In this document: one piece after another, positions 26,457-34,802 of the stretch | How positions within the stretch are numbered: the first letter of the stretch is position 1 | Layout of the letters: every line of letters begins with the position of its first letter | Origin: Pseudomonas paracarnis | GTDB lineage: Bacteria; Pseudomonadota; Gammaproteobacteria; Pseudomonadales; Pseudomonadaceae | Length of the DNA stretch: 64,000 bases | NCBI RefSeq assembly: GCF_904063055.1 | Contig: NZ_CAJFCN010000011.1 | Coordinates: 1-64,000, forward strand | Direction: 5' to 3' | The notes under the pieces: generated by a model | The model's database searches: none | What the model saw: the letters and a program-made list of their open reading frames with translations, nothing else | What the model was told of the DNA's origin: nothing | Translations under genes and position numbers: made by a program

Positions 26457-26525
26457 TTTAAGCAGCTGAATCGCTTAAGTCTGCCTCTTCCTTTTACAGC
26501 AAAGACCTACTTGAGAGGAACGCTA

Positions 26526-28526
26526 TCAGCGCACCATGTGCAAGAACTGCAGATGGCGCTCGTACTGGTCGAGGATGTCATTGATGATCTGCTCCTTGGT
26601 GTAGCCCACCAGGTCATAGTCCTGGCTGCCCTCACTCAAGTGCACTTCGGCCCGATAGTAGCGGCGGTTGTTGATCTCTTTCTTGCCGATGCCGCCCAAG
26701 GCGAACGACGGCGTGAAGTAGCCACGCATCTGCACCTGGTAGATGAACGGACGTTCTTCGCCATGGCCGATTTCGAGGCTGACACTGTCGTTGGACGGGT
26801 CGGGCTGGGTCACCACCGTAAGGCCCTTCTCGACAAACACGGCGGTCACTTCTTCAATCGCGGGGCGCACCGTGGTGTCGAGGAAACGGTACACCTCGTC
26901 ACGCGACGGAAAATGCACGGCCTGGCTCAAGCGCTGGCGCCAGCCGCCTCGACCTTTGCGTGAAGCCGATATCGGCGCCAGGGAATGCAACTGCGCGATC
27001 TGCTTTTGCGACTCCAGGTAGAACGCCTTGTGCAGCCCCCACATCATCAGCAGCAGGATCAGCGAGAACGGCAGCGAGGTCAGTACCACCGCAGACTTGA
27101 GCGAGTCGATACTGCCAGCGAACAGCAACGCACTGGTGACCAGGGCGGTCATCGCGCCCCAGAACACACGCAGCCACTTCGGCCCGTCTTCATCCGCGTT
27201 GCCGCCTTTGGACGAGAGGGTGGAGAGCACCACAGTGCCGGAGTCAGCCGAGGTCACGAAGAATACAAAGCTGATGAACACCGTGACCGCGATCACGGTC
27301 TTGCTCCACGGGTAGGTTTCCAGCAGCAGGTAGAGGCTCATCGATGGGTCATCGATAGCCGACTGGCCCAGTGCAGCCATGCCATGGTTGAGCACCTGGT
27401 CGATGGCGCTGTTACCGAAAATCGACATCCACGCCAGGGTGAAGCCCAGCGGAATCAGCAGCACGCCAAACACGAATTCGCGGATGGTACGGCCACGGGA
27501 AATGCGCGCGATAAACAGGCCCACGAACGGCGACCATGCGATCCACCAGGCCCAGTAGAACACCGTCCAGCCGCCCAGCCAGTCGCTCGGCTCGTTGTAG
27601 GCGTACACATCAAAACTCTTGGTGGGCAACGCGCCCAAATAGTCACCGATGTTCTGGATCAGGGTGTTGAGCAGGTGCTGGGTAGGCCCGGCGAACAACA
27701 CGAACAGCAGCAGCGCACAGGCCAGCAGCATGTTGATGTCGGACATCACCCGCACGCCCTTGTCGACGCCGGCCACGGCCACGATGATCGCCGCGCCCAT
27801 CATCAGGGTGATCAGGCCCACCTGGATCCACTGGGTATGGGCAATGCCAAACAGGTAGTCCAGGCCAGAGTTGAGGTGCAGTACGCCAAAGCCCATGTCG
27901 GCTCCCAGGCCGAACACCGTGGCAATGATGCCAAAGCCATCCACCGCATAACCGATAGGGCCATTGATGCGCTTGCCGATCAGCGGGTACAGCGCCGAGC
28001 GCAATGCCAGCGGCAGGTTATGCCGGTAGGCGAAATAGGCCAGGGCCATGCCGACAAACGCGAACACGCCCCAGCCATGCAGGCCCCAGTGCAGGAACAA
28101 CACCTGCATGGCCTGGCGCGCCGCATCGGCGTTCATTGCTTCGCCCTGGGGCGGCTGCACCAGGTGCGTCAGCGGCTCCGAGACACAGAAGAAAAACAGC
28201 GTGATGCTGATCCCGGCGGCGAACAACATGCCGGCCCAGGACAGGTAACTGAATTCGGGCTCGTCGTGGTCGGCACCGAGTTTTATCTTGCCGTAGCCCG
28301 ATAGCGCGGTGACCACCACGAAGACCAGATACAGGGTCATCGCCAGCATGTAGTACCAGCCGACCGTGTTGGCCGCCCAGTTTTGCGCCGCCAGCAGCCA
28401 GGCACCGGCCTGTTGCGGGATAGCGATGACCGTGATGCCAAACAGCAGGATGACGGTGGCGGCAAAATAGAAAACGGGCGCATTCATGCGCACCATGCCG
28501 CTGGAAGGGGTGGACGATGCACTCAT
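26526..28526 (-). CDS. betT: BCCT-family choline transporter BetT
   Basis: 666 residues, the long BetT form: about twelve membrane helices followed by a cytoplasmic C-terminal extension of roughly 150 residues. BCCT hallmarks include the membrane motif FYWAWWIAWSPFVGLFIARI and FFFCVSEPLTHL early in the protein. Proton-driven choline import feeds glycine betaine synthesis and choline catabolism; the C-terminal tail senses osmotic strength in characterised BetT proteins. The first 13 residues before MNAPVFYF may not be translated. The other bet genes are not in the window. A perfect palindrome 90 bases upstream is a candidate BetI operator. Confidence 0.92.
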   Translation of the reverse strand: MSASSTPSSGMVRMNAPVFYFAATVILLFGITVIAIPQQAGAWLLAAQNWAANTVGWYYMLAMTLYLVFVVVTALSGYGKIKLGADHDEPEFSYLSWAGMLFAAGISITLFFFCVSEPLTHLVQPPQGEAMNADAARQAMQVLFLHWGLHGWGVFAFVGMALAYFAYRHNLPLALRSALYPLIGKRINGPIGYAVDGFGIIATVFGLGADMGFGVLHLNSGLDYLFGIAHTQWIQVGLITLMMGAAIIVAVAGVDKGVRVMSDINMLLACALLLFVLFAGPTQHLLNTLIQNIGDYLGALPTKSFDVYAYNEPSDWLGGWTVFYWAWWIAWSPFVGLFIARISRGRTIREFVFGVLLIPLGFTLAWMSIFGNSAIDQVLNHGMAALGQSAIDDPSMSLYLLLETYPWSKTVIAVTVFISFVFFVTSADSGTVVLSTLSSKGGNADEDGPKWLRVFWGAMTALVTSALLFAGSIDSLKSAVVLTSLPFSLILLLMMWGLHKAFYLESQKQIAQLHSLAPISASRKGRGGWRQRLSQAVHFPSRDEVYRFLDTTVRPAIEEVTAVFVEKGLTVVTQPDPSNDSVSLEIGHGEERPFIYQVQMRGYFTPSFALGGIGKKEINNRRYYRAEVHLSEGSQDYDLVGYTKEQIINDILDQYERHLQFLHMVR

Positions 28527-28617
28527 GAACGATGCACCTCAAGGTTGCGGGATATGGCTGTAAAAAACGGACTCAGCAAAGGTAAGCCTCCTGTTGTGAG
28601 CGGGCAGCGAACCACCG

Positions 28618-28647
28618 GTTTAACTTGAACGAACGTTCAAGTTAAAC
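28618..28647. promoter_or_regulatory. Perfect palindrome upstream of betT, candidate BetI operator
   Basis: Arms of 14 bases (GTTTAACTTGAACG and its exact complement) flank a central AA. The inner part, TTGAACGAACGTTCAA, has the form of a TetR-type site, and BetI is the TetR-family choline-responsive repressor of bet genes. It lies about 90 bases upstream of the betT start on the correct side. Function is inferred from symmetry and position. Confidence 0.6.
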
Positions 28648-28774
28648 ATGAATAGGCGGTCTGGGACTAATCTCGGGGCTGAGTGGTAGGTGTTTCCTAC
28701 ACTAGCTCAGGGATTGGTATGACGCGTGGAGGAGACGAATCGTTCAGCAACCCGACGGTGAAATACATACGAAA

Positions 28775-28863
28775 TGTGGGAGCTGGCTTGCCTGCGATAG
28801 CGCTGGGTCAGCCACCCATCTGTTGACTGATACACCGCTATCGCAGGCAAGCCAGCTCCCACA
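28775..28863. repeat. REP inverted pair
   Basis: Two TGTGGGAGCTGGCTTGCCTG-class copies in near-perfect inverted arrangement lie between betT and epsC. The remaining spacer (28527-28774) holds the betT palindrome and no other gene. Confidence 0.88.
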
Positions 28864-28886
28864 CTGACCGGCGTTTGGCTCAGGTA

Positions 28887-29813
28887 TTACTTCTGCGCCC
28901 CATCATCATGCTGCAAGTTCGCCTGGGTGATATTCGCCCCGGCCGGCACGCTGCGGGTCAGCCACACATTGCCGCCGATGGTCGAGCCCTGGCCAATGGT
29001 GATCCGCCCCAGGATCGTCGCCCCGGCGTAAATCACCACATCATCTTCAACAATAGGGTGACGCGGGTGGCCTTTCTGCAATTGCCCATCTTCATCCGCC
29101 GGAAAGCGTTTGGCGCCCAATGTCACGGCCTGGTAGATGCGCACGCGCTCGCCGATGATCGCGGTCTCGCCAATCACCACGCCTGTGCCGTGGTCGATAA
29201 AGAAACTCGGGCCGATCTGTGCGCCGGGGTGGATATCAATGCCGGTGGCCGAGTGGGCGATTTCTGCACTGATCCGCGCCAACAGCGGCAGGCCGGCACG
29301 GTACAGGTGATGGGCCAGGCGATGGTGGATCACCGCCAGGATGCCCGGATAGCACAACAGCACCTCATCCACACTGCGTGCGGCCGGGTCGCCGTGGTAG
29401 GCGGCCAGTACGTCGGTGTCCAGCAGGCTGCGCAAGGATGGCAAGGCCAGGGCGAAATCCTGGATCAGGCGAATGGCGTGGGCGTTGACTTCGCTGTCGT
29501 CCTCACCGCTCTGGCGCGCGGCATAGCGTAACTCCAGGCGCGCCTGGGCGAGCAAGGCGTTGAGCGCGACGTCGAGGGTGTGGCCCACGTAGAAGTCTTC
29601 GCTTTCTTCGCGCAGGTCCGCCGGGCCCAGGCGCATCGGAAACAGGGCGCCGCACAAGGCCTCAAGAATCTGTGCCACCGCCTCGCGGGACGGCAACTCG
29701 CGGCCACCATGCTCGCCACTCAAGCGCCCATTGCGCGTTCGCCACTGGTCGCGGGCGCCGCGCAGCTGGCTGACGATGGTCTGCAATTGCCAATGACTGG
29801 AACGCTCACTCAC
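28887..29813 (-). CDS. epsC: Serine O-acetyltransferase (EpsC type)
   Basis: 308 residues from GTG 29813, which has AGGAGT 7 bases upstream; in-frame ATGs at 29840 and 29891 lack such a site. It makes O-acetylserine from serine and acetyl-CoA, the carbon precursor of cysteine. An N-terminal helical domain (about 1-165) precedes left-handed beta-helix hexapeptides: GIDIHPGAQIGPSFFIDHG, TGVVIGETAIIGERVRIY and GATILGRITIGQGSTIGG, with the GHPRHP loop between. Divergent from dcyD and next to the cystine transporter, a cluster of cysteine metabolism. Confidence 0.92.
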   Translation of the reverse strand: MSERSSHWQLQTIVSQLRGARDQWRTRNGRLSGEHGGRELPSREAVAQILEALCGALFPMRLGPADLREESEDFYVGHTLDVALNALLAQARLELRYAARQSGEDDSEVNAHAIRLIQDFALALPSLRSLLDTDVLAAYHGDPAARSVDEVLLCYPGILAVIHHRLAHHLYRAGLPLLARISAEIAHSATGIDIHPGAQIGPSFFIDHGTGVVIGETAIIGERVRIYQAVTLGAKRFPADEDGQLQKGHPRHPIVEDDVVIYAGATILGRITIGQGSTIGGNVWLTRSVPAGANITQANLQHDDGAQK

Positions 29814-29979
29814 GGTATTCACTCCTGACGAAATGGCCATCACTTTACGGTATGCACCCAGGCAGCTCTTAAGAACCAATGGTGTGAGCATAAGAACCTT
29901 TCGTCATAAGCGATTGACGGTTGCCCGATGAAAAGTGCCTGCCTATAGTCCCCCCATCACTCAGCCACCGTGCGTACCC

Positions 29980-30975
29980 ATGATCAAACAACAGCTCGAC
30001 CGTTTTAACCGTCTGGAACTACTGGGCAGTGCCACGGCCCTGGAAAAACTCGAGCGGCTGTCGGCTTGGCTGGGCAGGGACATCTACGTCAAACGCGATG
30101 ACACCACGCCGCTGGCCATGGGCGGCAACAAGCTGCGCAAACTCGAATACCTGGCCGCCGACGCCATCGCCCAGGGCGCCGATACCCTGGTCACCGCCGG
30201 CGCGATCCAGTCCAACCATGTTCGCCAGACCGCCGCGCTGGCTGCCAAGCTCGGCCTCGGCTGTGTTGCCCTGCTGGAGAATCCTACCGGCACCGACGAC
30301 CCCAACTACCTGGGCAACGGCAATCGCCTGCTGCTGGAGTTGTTCGACGCCAAAGTGGAGCTGGTGGAAAACCTCGACAACGCCGACGACCAACTCAACG
30401 CCCTCGCCGACCGCCTGCGCAGTAACGGCAAGAAGCCGTACTTGGTGCCTATAGGCGGTTCCAATGCACTCGGCGCGCTGGGCTACGTGCGCGCCGGGCT
30501 GGAGTTGGCCGCGCAGATTGAAGACAGCGGCATTGAATTTGCCGCCGTGGTGCTTGCCTCTGGCAGTGCCGGCACCCATAGCGGCCTGGCCCTGGCCTTG
30601 AGCGAAGCACTGCCGCAATTGCCGGTGATCGGCATCACGGTGTCGCGTACCGAGCAAGCGCAATTGCCCAAGGTGCAGGGCTTGGCCGAGCGCACTGCCG
30701 AGTTGCTCGGCGTGGCTATTCCGCAAGCCTTCAAGGTCACCCTGTGGGACGAGTATTTCGGGCCGCGTTATGGCGAGCCAAACGCTGGCACCCTCTCGGC
30801 GATCAAACTTTTGGCCAGCCAGGAAGGTCTGTTGCTGGACCCGGTGTATACCGGCAAGGCCATGGCCGGTTTGCTGGACGGCATCGGGCGCCAGCGCTTT
30901 GAAGAGGGGCCGATCATTTTCCTGCATACCGGTGGCGCGCCGGCATTGTTTGCTTATGACTCAGTTTTCAACTGA
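29980..30975 (+). CDS. dcyD: D-cysteine desulfhydrase
   Basis: 331 residues from ATG 29980. A fold type II PLP enzyme related to ACC deaminase: the PLP lysine lies in MGGNKLRKLEY (Lys51), the SNH substrate motif at about 77-79 and a phosphate loop near ASGSAGTHSGLA. It cleaves D-cysteine to pyruvate, H2S and ammonia. It precedes the cystine ABC genes, an arrangement seen in enterobacteria with fliY and dcyD. The chosen start matches the family N-terminus; 45 upstream bases of open frame look non-coding. Confidence 0.93.
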   Translation: MIKQQLDRFNRLELLGSATALEKLERLSAWLGRDIYVKRDDTTPLAMGGNKLRKLEYLAADAIAQGADTLVTAGAIQSNHVRQTAALAAKLGLGCVALLENPTGTDDPNYLGNGNRLLLELFDAKVELVENLDNADDQLNALADRLRSNGKKPYLVPIGGSNALGALGYVRAGLELAAQIEDSGIEFAAVVLASGSAGTHSGLALALSEALPQLPVIGITVSRTEQAQLPKVQGLAERTAELLGVAIPQAFKVTLWDEYFGPRYGEPNAGTLSAIKLLASQEGLLLDPVYTGKAMAGLLDGIGRQRFEEGPIIFLHTGGAPALFAYDSVFN

Positions 30976-30989
30976 TTGAATACGGTCGA

Positions 30990-31077
30990 TGCGGGAGCTG
31001 GCTTGCCTGCGATTGCGGTGGGTCAGCCAGAAACTTGGCACTGACACACTGCAATCGCAGGCAAGCCAGCTCCCACA
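30990..31077. repeat. REP inverted pair
   Basis: GGGAGCTGGCTTGCCTGCGATTG and its inverted partner lie between dcyD and tcyJ. The following AT-rich 60 bases probably hold the tcyJ promoter. Confidence 0.85.
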
Positions 31078-31247
31078 CAAGCTGCACATATTTCCAAAAA
31101 GAATATGAAATTGTATTTTTATTATTTTCAAGACTTAAAAACCCGCTTTATCATCGCGCCGAAGGCGAAGACGCGCTTCGCACTTTAGGGCAGGATACGA
31201 CTACCGCGTCACCTGCTTCGCTCACCATAAAAACACAGGGGCTCTCC

Positions 31248-32042
31248 ATGACTATTTCCGCATTTCGTCGCACGCTGTTGGTTGGCACTTTGGGCCTGGC
31301 GCTTGGCGCTGGCTGGCTGGGCCAGGCGGTTGCCGGCGAGCAGTTGAACACCATCAAAAAGGCCGGCGAGATCAAGATCGGCCTGGAAGGCACCTACCCA
31401 CCGTTCAGCTTTGTCGATGAAAGCGGCAAGCTCAGCGGTTTCGAAGTGGAATTGTCCGAGGCACTGGCCAAGGAGCTGGGCGTCAAGGTCAAGCTGCAAG
31501 CCACGCCATGGGACGGCATCCTTGCCGCGCTGGAATCCAAGCGCCTGGACGCCGTGGTCAACCAGGTGACCATCTCCGAAGAGCGTAAGAAAAAATACGA
31601 TTTCTCCAAGCCTTACACCGTGTCCGGCATCCAGGCGCTGGTGCTGAAAAAGAACGTCGACTCGATCAAGAAAGCCGACGACCTGGCCGGCAAGAAAGTG
31701 GGTGTGGGCCTGGGCACCAACTACGAACAATGGCTCAAGGACAACCAGCCTAAAGCTATTATCAAGACCTACAACGACGACCCGACCAAGTTCCAGGACC
31801 TGCGCATCGGCCGCATCGACGCCATCCTGATCGACCGCCTCGCCGCCCTGGAATACGCCAAGAAAGCCCCCGACACCGCCGCTGCCGGCGACGCCTTCTC
31901 CCGCCAGGAATCCGGTATCGCCCTGCGCAAAGGTGAGCCTGAATTGCTCGACGCAGTCAACAAGGCTCTGGACAAACTGCGCGCCGACGGCACCTTGAAG
32001 ACGCTGTCCGAGAAGTACTTCAACGCTGACGTCACTCAATAA
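31248..32042 (+). CDS. tcyJ: Cystine ABC transporter, periplasmic binding protein
   Basis: 264 residues from ATG 31248. A signal peptide (TLLVGTLGLALGAGWLGQAVA) is followed by an SBP_bac_3 fold with IGLEGTYPPFSFVDESGKL, LSGFEVELSEALAKELG and GVGLGTNYEQWL. The last matches the FliY/TcyJ cystine-binding branch. It delivers cystine to TcyL/TcyN. The frame is open 213 bases further upstream, but that part reads through an AT-rich regulatory region and the REP. It overlaps tcyL by one base. Confidence 0.93.
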   Translation: MTISAFRRTLLVGTLGLALGAGWLGQAVAGEQLNTIKKAGEIKIGLEGTYPPFSFVDESGKLSGFEVELSEALAKELGVKVKLQATPWDGILAALESKRLDAVVNQVTISEERKKKYDFSKPYTVSGIQALVLKKNVDSIKKADDLAGKKVGVGLGTNYEQWLKDNQPKAIIKTYNDDPTKFQDLRIGRIDAILIDRLAALEYAKKAPDTAAAGDAFSRQESGIALRKGEPELLDAVNKALDKLRADGTLKTLSEKYFNADVTQ

Positions 32043-32707
32043 TGGAAGCAGGTTTCCAACTCGCGCTGGACTCCGCGCCCTTTCTGCTCAAGGGCGCGTA
32101 CTACACGGTAATCCTCAGCCTCGGCGGGATGTTTTTCGGCCTGTTGCTGGGCTTCGGCCTGGCCTTGATGCGCCTCTCGCGCTTCAAGTTGCTGAGTTGG
32201 ACGGCCCGGGTCTACGTGTCGTTCTTTCGTGGCACGCCGTTGCTGGTGCAGCTGTTCCTGATCTACTACGGCTTGCCGCAAGTGGGCATCGAGCTGGACC
32301 CTATCCCTGCTGCCATGATCGGCTTTTCGCTGAACATGGCTGCCTATGCGTGTGAAATCCTGCGGGCCGCCATCGCCTCCATCGAGCGTGGCCAGTGGGA
32401 AGCTGCTGCCAGTATCGGCATGACCCGTGCGCAGACGTTGCGCCGGGCCATCCTGCCCCAGGCGATGCGCACGGCGTTGCCGCCTTTGGGCAACAGCTTT
32501 ATTTCACTGGTCAAGGACACGGCGCTGGCCGCCACCATCCAAGTGCCCGAGCTGTTCCGCCAGGCCCAACTGGTGTCGGCGCGTACCTTCGAAATTTTCA
32601 CCATGTATCTGTCCGCGGCCCTGATCTACTGGATCCTGGCGAGCATCCTGGCGCATCTGCAAAATCGTCTGGAAGACCGGGTCAACCGGCATGACCTGGA
32701 GTCTTGA
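32042..32707 (+). CDS. tcyL: Cystine ABC transporter, permease
   Basis: 221 residues, HEQRo/His-type amino acid permease with about five membrane helices. RGTPLLVQLFLIYYGLPQ and the EAA loop AAASIGMTRAQTLRRAILPQA are typical. The start shares its A with the tcyJ stop. It lies 3 bases before tcyN, so the transporter is one operon. Confidence 0.94.
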   Translation: MEAGFQLALDSAPFLLKGAYYTVILSLGGMFFGLLLGFGLALMRLSRFKLLSWTARVYVSFFRGTPLLVQLFLIYYGLPQVGIELDPIPAAMIGFSLNMAAYACEILRAAIASIERGQWEAAASIGMTRAQTLRRAILPQAMRTALPPLGNSFISLVKDTALAATIQVPELFRQAQLVSARTFEIFTMYLSAALIYWILASILAHLQNRLEDRVNRHDLES

Positions 32708-32710
32708 AGC

Positions 32711-33457
32711 ATGATCGTGGTTGAAAAACTGACCAAACAATTCAATGGTCAGGTGGTGCTCAACGGCATCGACCTGGAGGTCAAGGAAGGCGAAGTGGTC
32801 GCCATCATCGGCCCCAGTGGTTCCGGCAAGACCACCTTCCTGCGCTGCCTGAACTTCCTCGAAGAACCCACCAGCGGCCGTATCAAGGTGGGTGTCATCG
32901 AGATCGACAGCAGCAGGCCGCTCAACCAGCAACAGGGCCTGGTGCGACGCCTGCGCCAGCATGTGGGCTTTGTGTTCCAAAACTTCAACCTGTTCCCCCA
33001 CCGCACCGCACTGGAAAACGTCATCGAAGGCCCCATCGTGGTCAAGAAGATGCCACGGGAAGCGGCGGCCGAACTGGGGCGCAAGCTGTTGGCCAGGGTC
33101 GGCCTGGCAGGCAAGGAAGCGTCCTACCCAAGGCGGCTGTCCGGCGGCCAGCAACAGCGTGTGGCGATTGCCCGCGCATTGGCCATGGAGCCGGAGGTGA
33201 TCCTGTTCGACGAACCCACCTCGGCCCTCGACCCGGAACTGGTGGGTGAAGTATTAGCGACCATTCGCAGCCTGGCCGAAGAAAACCGCACCATGGTCAT
33301 CGTCACACACGAGATGAGCTTTGCCCGTGATGTGGCCAACCGGGTGATCTTTTTCGACAAGGGCGTGATCGTCGAACAGGGCGAAGCCAAGGCGCTGTTT
33401 GCCAACCCCAGGGAAGAACGTACCAAGCAGTTCCTGAGCAAATTCCTCGCCCACTGA
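32711..33457 (+). CDS. tcyN: Cystine ABC transporter, ATPase
   Basis: 248 residues. Walker A GPSGSGKT (about 34-41), Q-loop FVFQNFNLFPH, signature LSGGQQQRVAIARALA, Walker B VILFDEPTSALD and switch His in VTHEMSFARDV are all intact. Last gene of the cystine operon, followed by a REP pair. Confidence 0.95.
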   Translation: MIVVEKLTKQFNGQVVLNGIDLEVKEGEVVAIIGPSGSGKTTFLRCLNFLEEPTSGRIKVGVIEIDSSRPLNQQQGLVRRLRQHVGFVFQNFNLFPHRTALENVIEGPIVVKKMPREAAAELGRKLLARVGLAGKEASYPRRLSGGQQQRVAIARALAMEPEVILFDEPTSALDPELVGEVLATIRSLAEENRTMVIVTHEMSFARDVANRVIFFDKGVIVEQGEAKALFANPREERTKQFLSKFLAH

Positions 33458-33464
33458 TGTTCTG

Positions 33465-33551
33465 TGTGGGAGCTGGCTTGCCTGCGATGCAAGCGCCTCG
33501 GTGTAGCAGTCCAACCGGGGTGATCCTATCGCAGGCACGCCAGCTCCCACA
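33465..33551. repeat. REP inverted pair
   Basis: GTGGGAGCTGGCTTGCCTGCG and an inverted, slightly degenerate partner (CAGGCACGCCAGC) follow tcyN. Confidence 0.8.
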
Positions 33552-33828
33552 TAAGCGAGGCCCTACAGGGAGTCGCCATTCCACCCCGTAAAAGACCCCG
33601 CCGCCTGCCTCTTGAAATCCCCCTCCCCGTCAGACCCGTCTGAATCTCGCCAAACCCACCGTTTAGCCCTTTGCCTCCATTGACGCTCCTTGGCCAACCC
33701 TCTTATCTAGCGCCTTGAGGATTGGATCCTATCCCGGCTACTGACTGAATCGTGCCTTTCGACCCCCCTTGCGCCTGTTCGTCGAGGTTTCGGAACGATT
33801 GCTGCTGGCTGCACCAAGGAGATTACTT
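33552..33828. other. Spacer upstream of the unidentified gene at 33829
   Basis: 277 bases with no supported gene. It is C-rich at 33590-33660 and shows no strong palindrome. The promoter of the next gene should lie here. An open frame continues upstream of 33829 but has no ribosome site. Confidence 0.5.
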
Positions 33829-34617
33829 ATGACACACGCTCAAACCTCGGCCACGCTCCGTGCCCCAAGGCTGCCCCAGGCTATTGGAAACGGCATCAGC
33901 GCCCTGGCCTCCGCCCACTTGCAGGTCGACATTTCACCCTACCCGAGCATGGAAGAAGGCGACCTGATCGAACTGTTCTGGAACAACTGCTTCGCCGCCT
34001 CGCGCAAGGTGACGGCGTGCAAGATCGGCACGTGCACCCACCTGTGCGTACCGCAGAGTTTTGTGCAGGACGGACCGGCACGCGTCCACTACCAGGTCTT
34101 GCAGATCGGCCATGGCCCGATGCGCTCGGCGGTGACCCTGGTGCGGGTCAAGACCAACTACCCCGGCGGTCAGCCTTCGCCGCGCCTGAACCCTGAAGGC
34201 GGCGATGAAAACCAGAACCTGGCGCCCGTGAACCTGCCCGAGACGATCCGCCGCCATGGCGTCAACAGCAGCCAGGTAAGGCGCGGTATTCCGCTGACCA
34301 TCGAGCCTTACCTGAACATGAGCACGGGCGATGCCATCACCTTGCGCTGGGGCGATGTACGCCTGGACCTGCCCCGCATTCAGGCTCAAAGCGTCGGCCT
34401 GGCGGTGCAGGTGTGGGTGCCGCCCCACGTGATTGTCGAAGCCGGCGACGACTGCCGGTTGGAGGTCACCTACTGCATTCTCGATCGCGTGGGTAACAAC
34501 TCCCGCTGGGCGCCCGCCCGCACGCTGCGCATCGCCGCCTGCACACCGCCCCGCCCAGCCTCGCCCGCGCCAGGCTATCAACCGCGTCGCTTCGGTTCAC
34601 CCTGTGAACCGGGGTGA
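33829..34617 (+). CDS. Unidentified protein with two internal domain copies
   Basis: 262 residues from ATG 33829, with AAGGAGAT about 7 bases upstream. I do not recognise the family. The sequence contains two copies of a roughly 75-residue unit. In copy 1 (about 33-107) DISPYPSMEEGDLIELFW corresponds to TIEPYLNMSTGDAITLRW in copy 2 (about 156-234). In each copy a (C/W)VP-containing strand and a VTL-VRV or RTLRI strand follow. The pattern suggests tandem beta-sandwich domains. There is no signal peptide. The tail is Pro/Arg-rich. Possible roles are surface or secreted binding, but nothing in the context decides this. Confidence 0.6.
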   Translation: MTHAQTSATLRAPRLPQAIGNGISALASAHLQVDISPYPSMEEGDLIELFWNNCFAASRKVTACKIGTCTHLCVPQSFVQDGPARVHYQVLQIGHGPMRSAVTLVRVKTNYPGGQPSPRLNPEGGDENQNLAPVNLPETIRRHGVNSSQVRRGIPLTIEPYLNMSTGDAITLRWGDVRLDLPRIQAQSVGLAVQVWVPPHVIVEAGDDCRLEVTYCILDRVGNNSRWAPARTLRIAACTPPRPASPAPGYQPRRFGSPCEPG

Positions 34618-34633
34618 CAGCCCTTCTATGCAT

Positions 34634-34657
34634 ATTCCTAAAAGTTAGTTTATTTAA
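34634..34657 (+). promoter_or_regulatory. AT-rich element upstream of the sfnB-type genes, shared with tauA
   Basis: ATTCCTAAAAGTTAGTTTAT begins at 34634 and aligns with ATTCGAAAAAGTTATTTATT upstream of tauA (from 21674), differing by two substitutions near the start and one inserted G. It may bind a sulfur-starvation activator such as CysB. It lies 145-170 bases upstream of the start at 34803. Confidence 0.4.
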
Positions 34658-34802
34658 ATAATTAACACGCTTAGGGTATATGCACCGGACCACCGGACAT
34701 TCCTGATTTTTCTGTTTATTTCATTGAATGCGAGGTCGGTATGGTCAGAATTACCCCGGTGCGCAACGCCAGGGCATTGCGTGCAGCCAAGGAGCGGCGC
34801 TG

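Noticed and set aside
26985..28304. 439-codon plus-strand frame opposite betT
   Set aside because: Composition is extreme (Gln, His, Arg) and the minus-strand frame is a textbook BCCT transporter.
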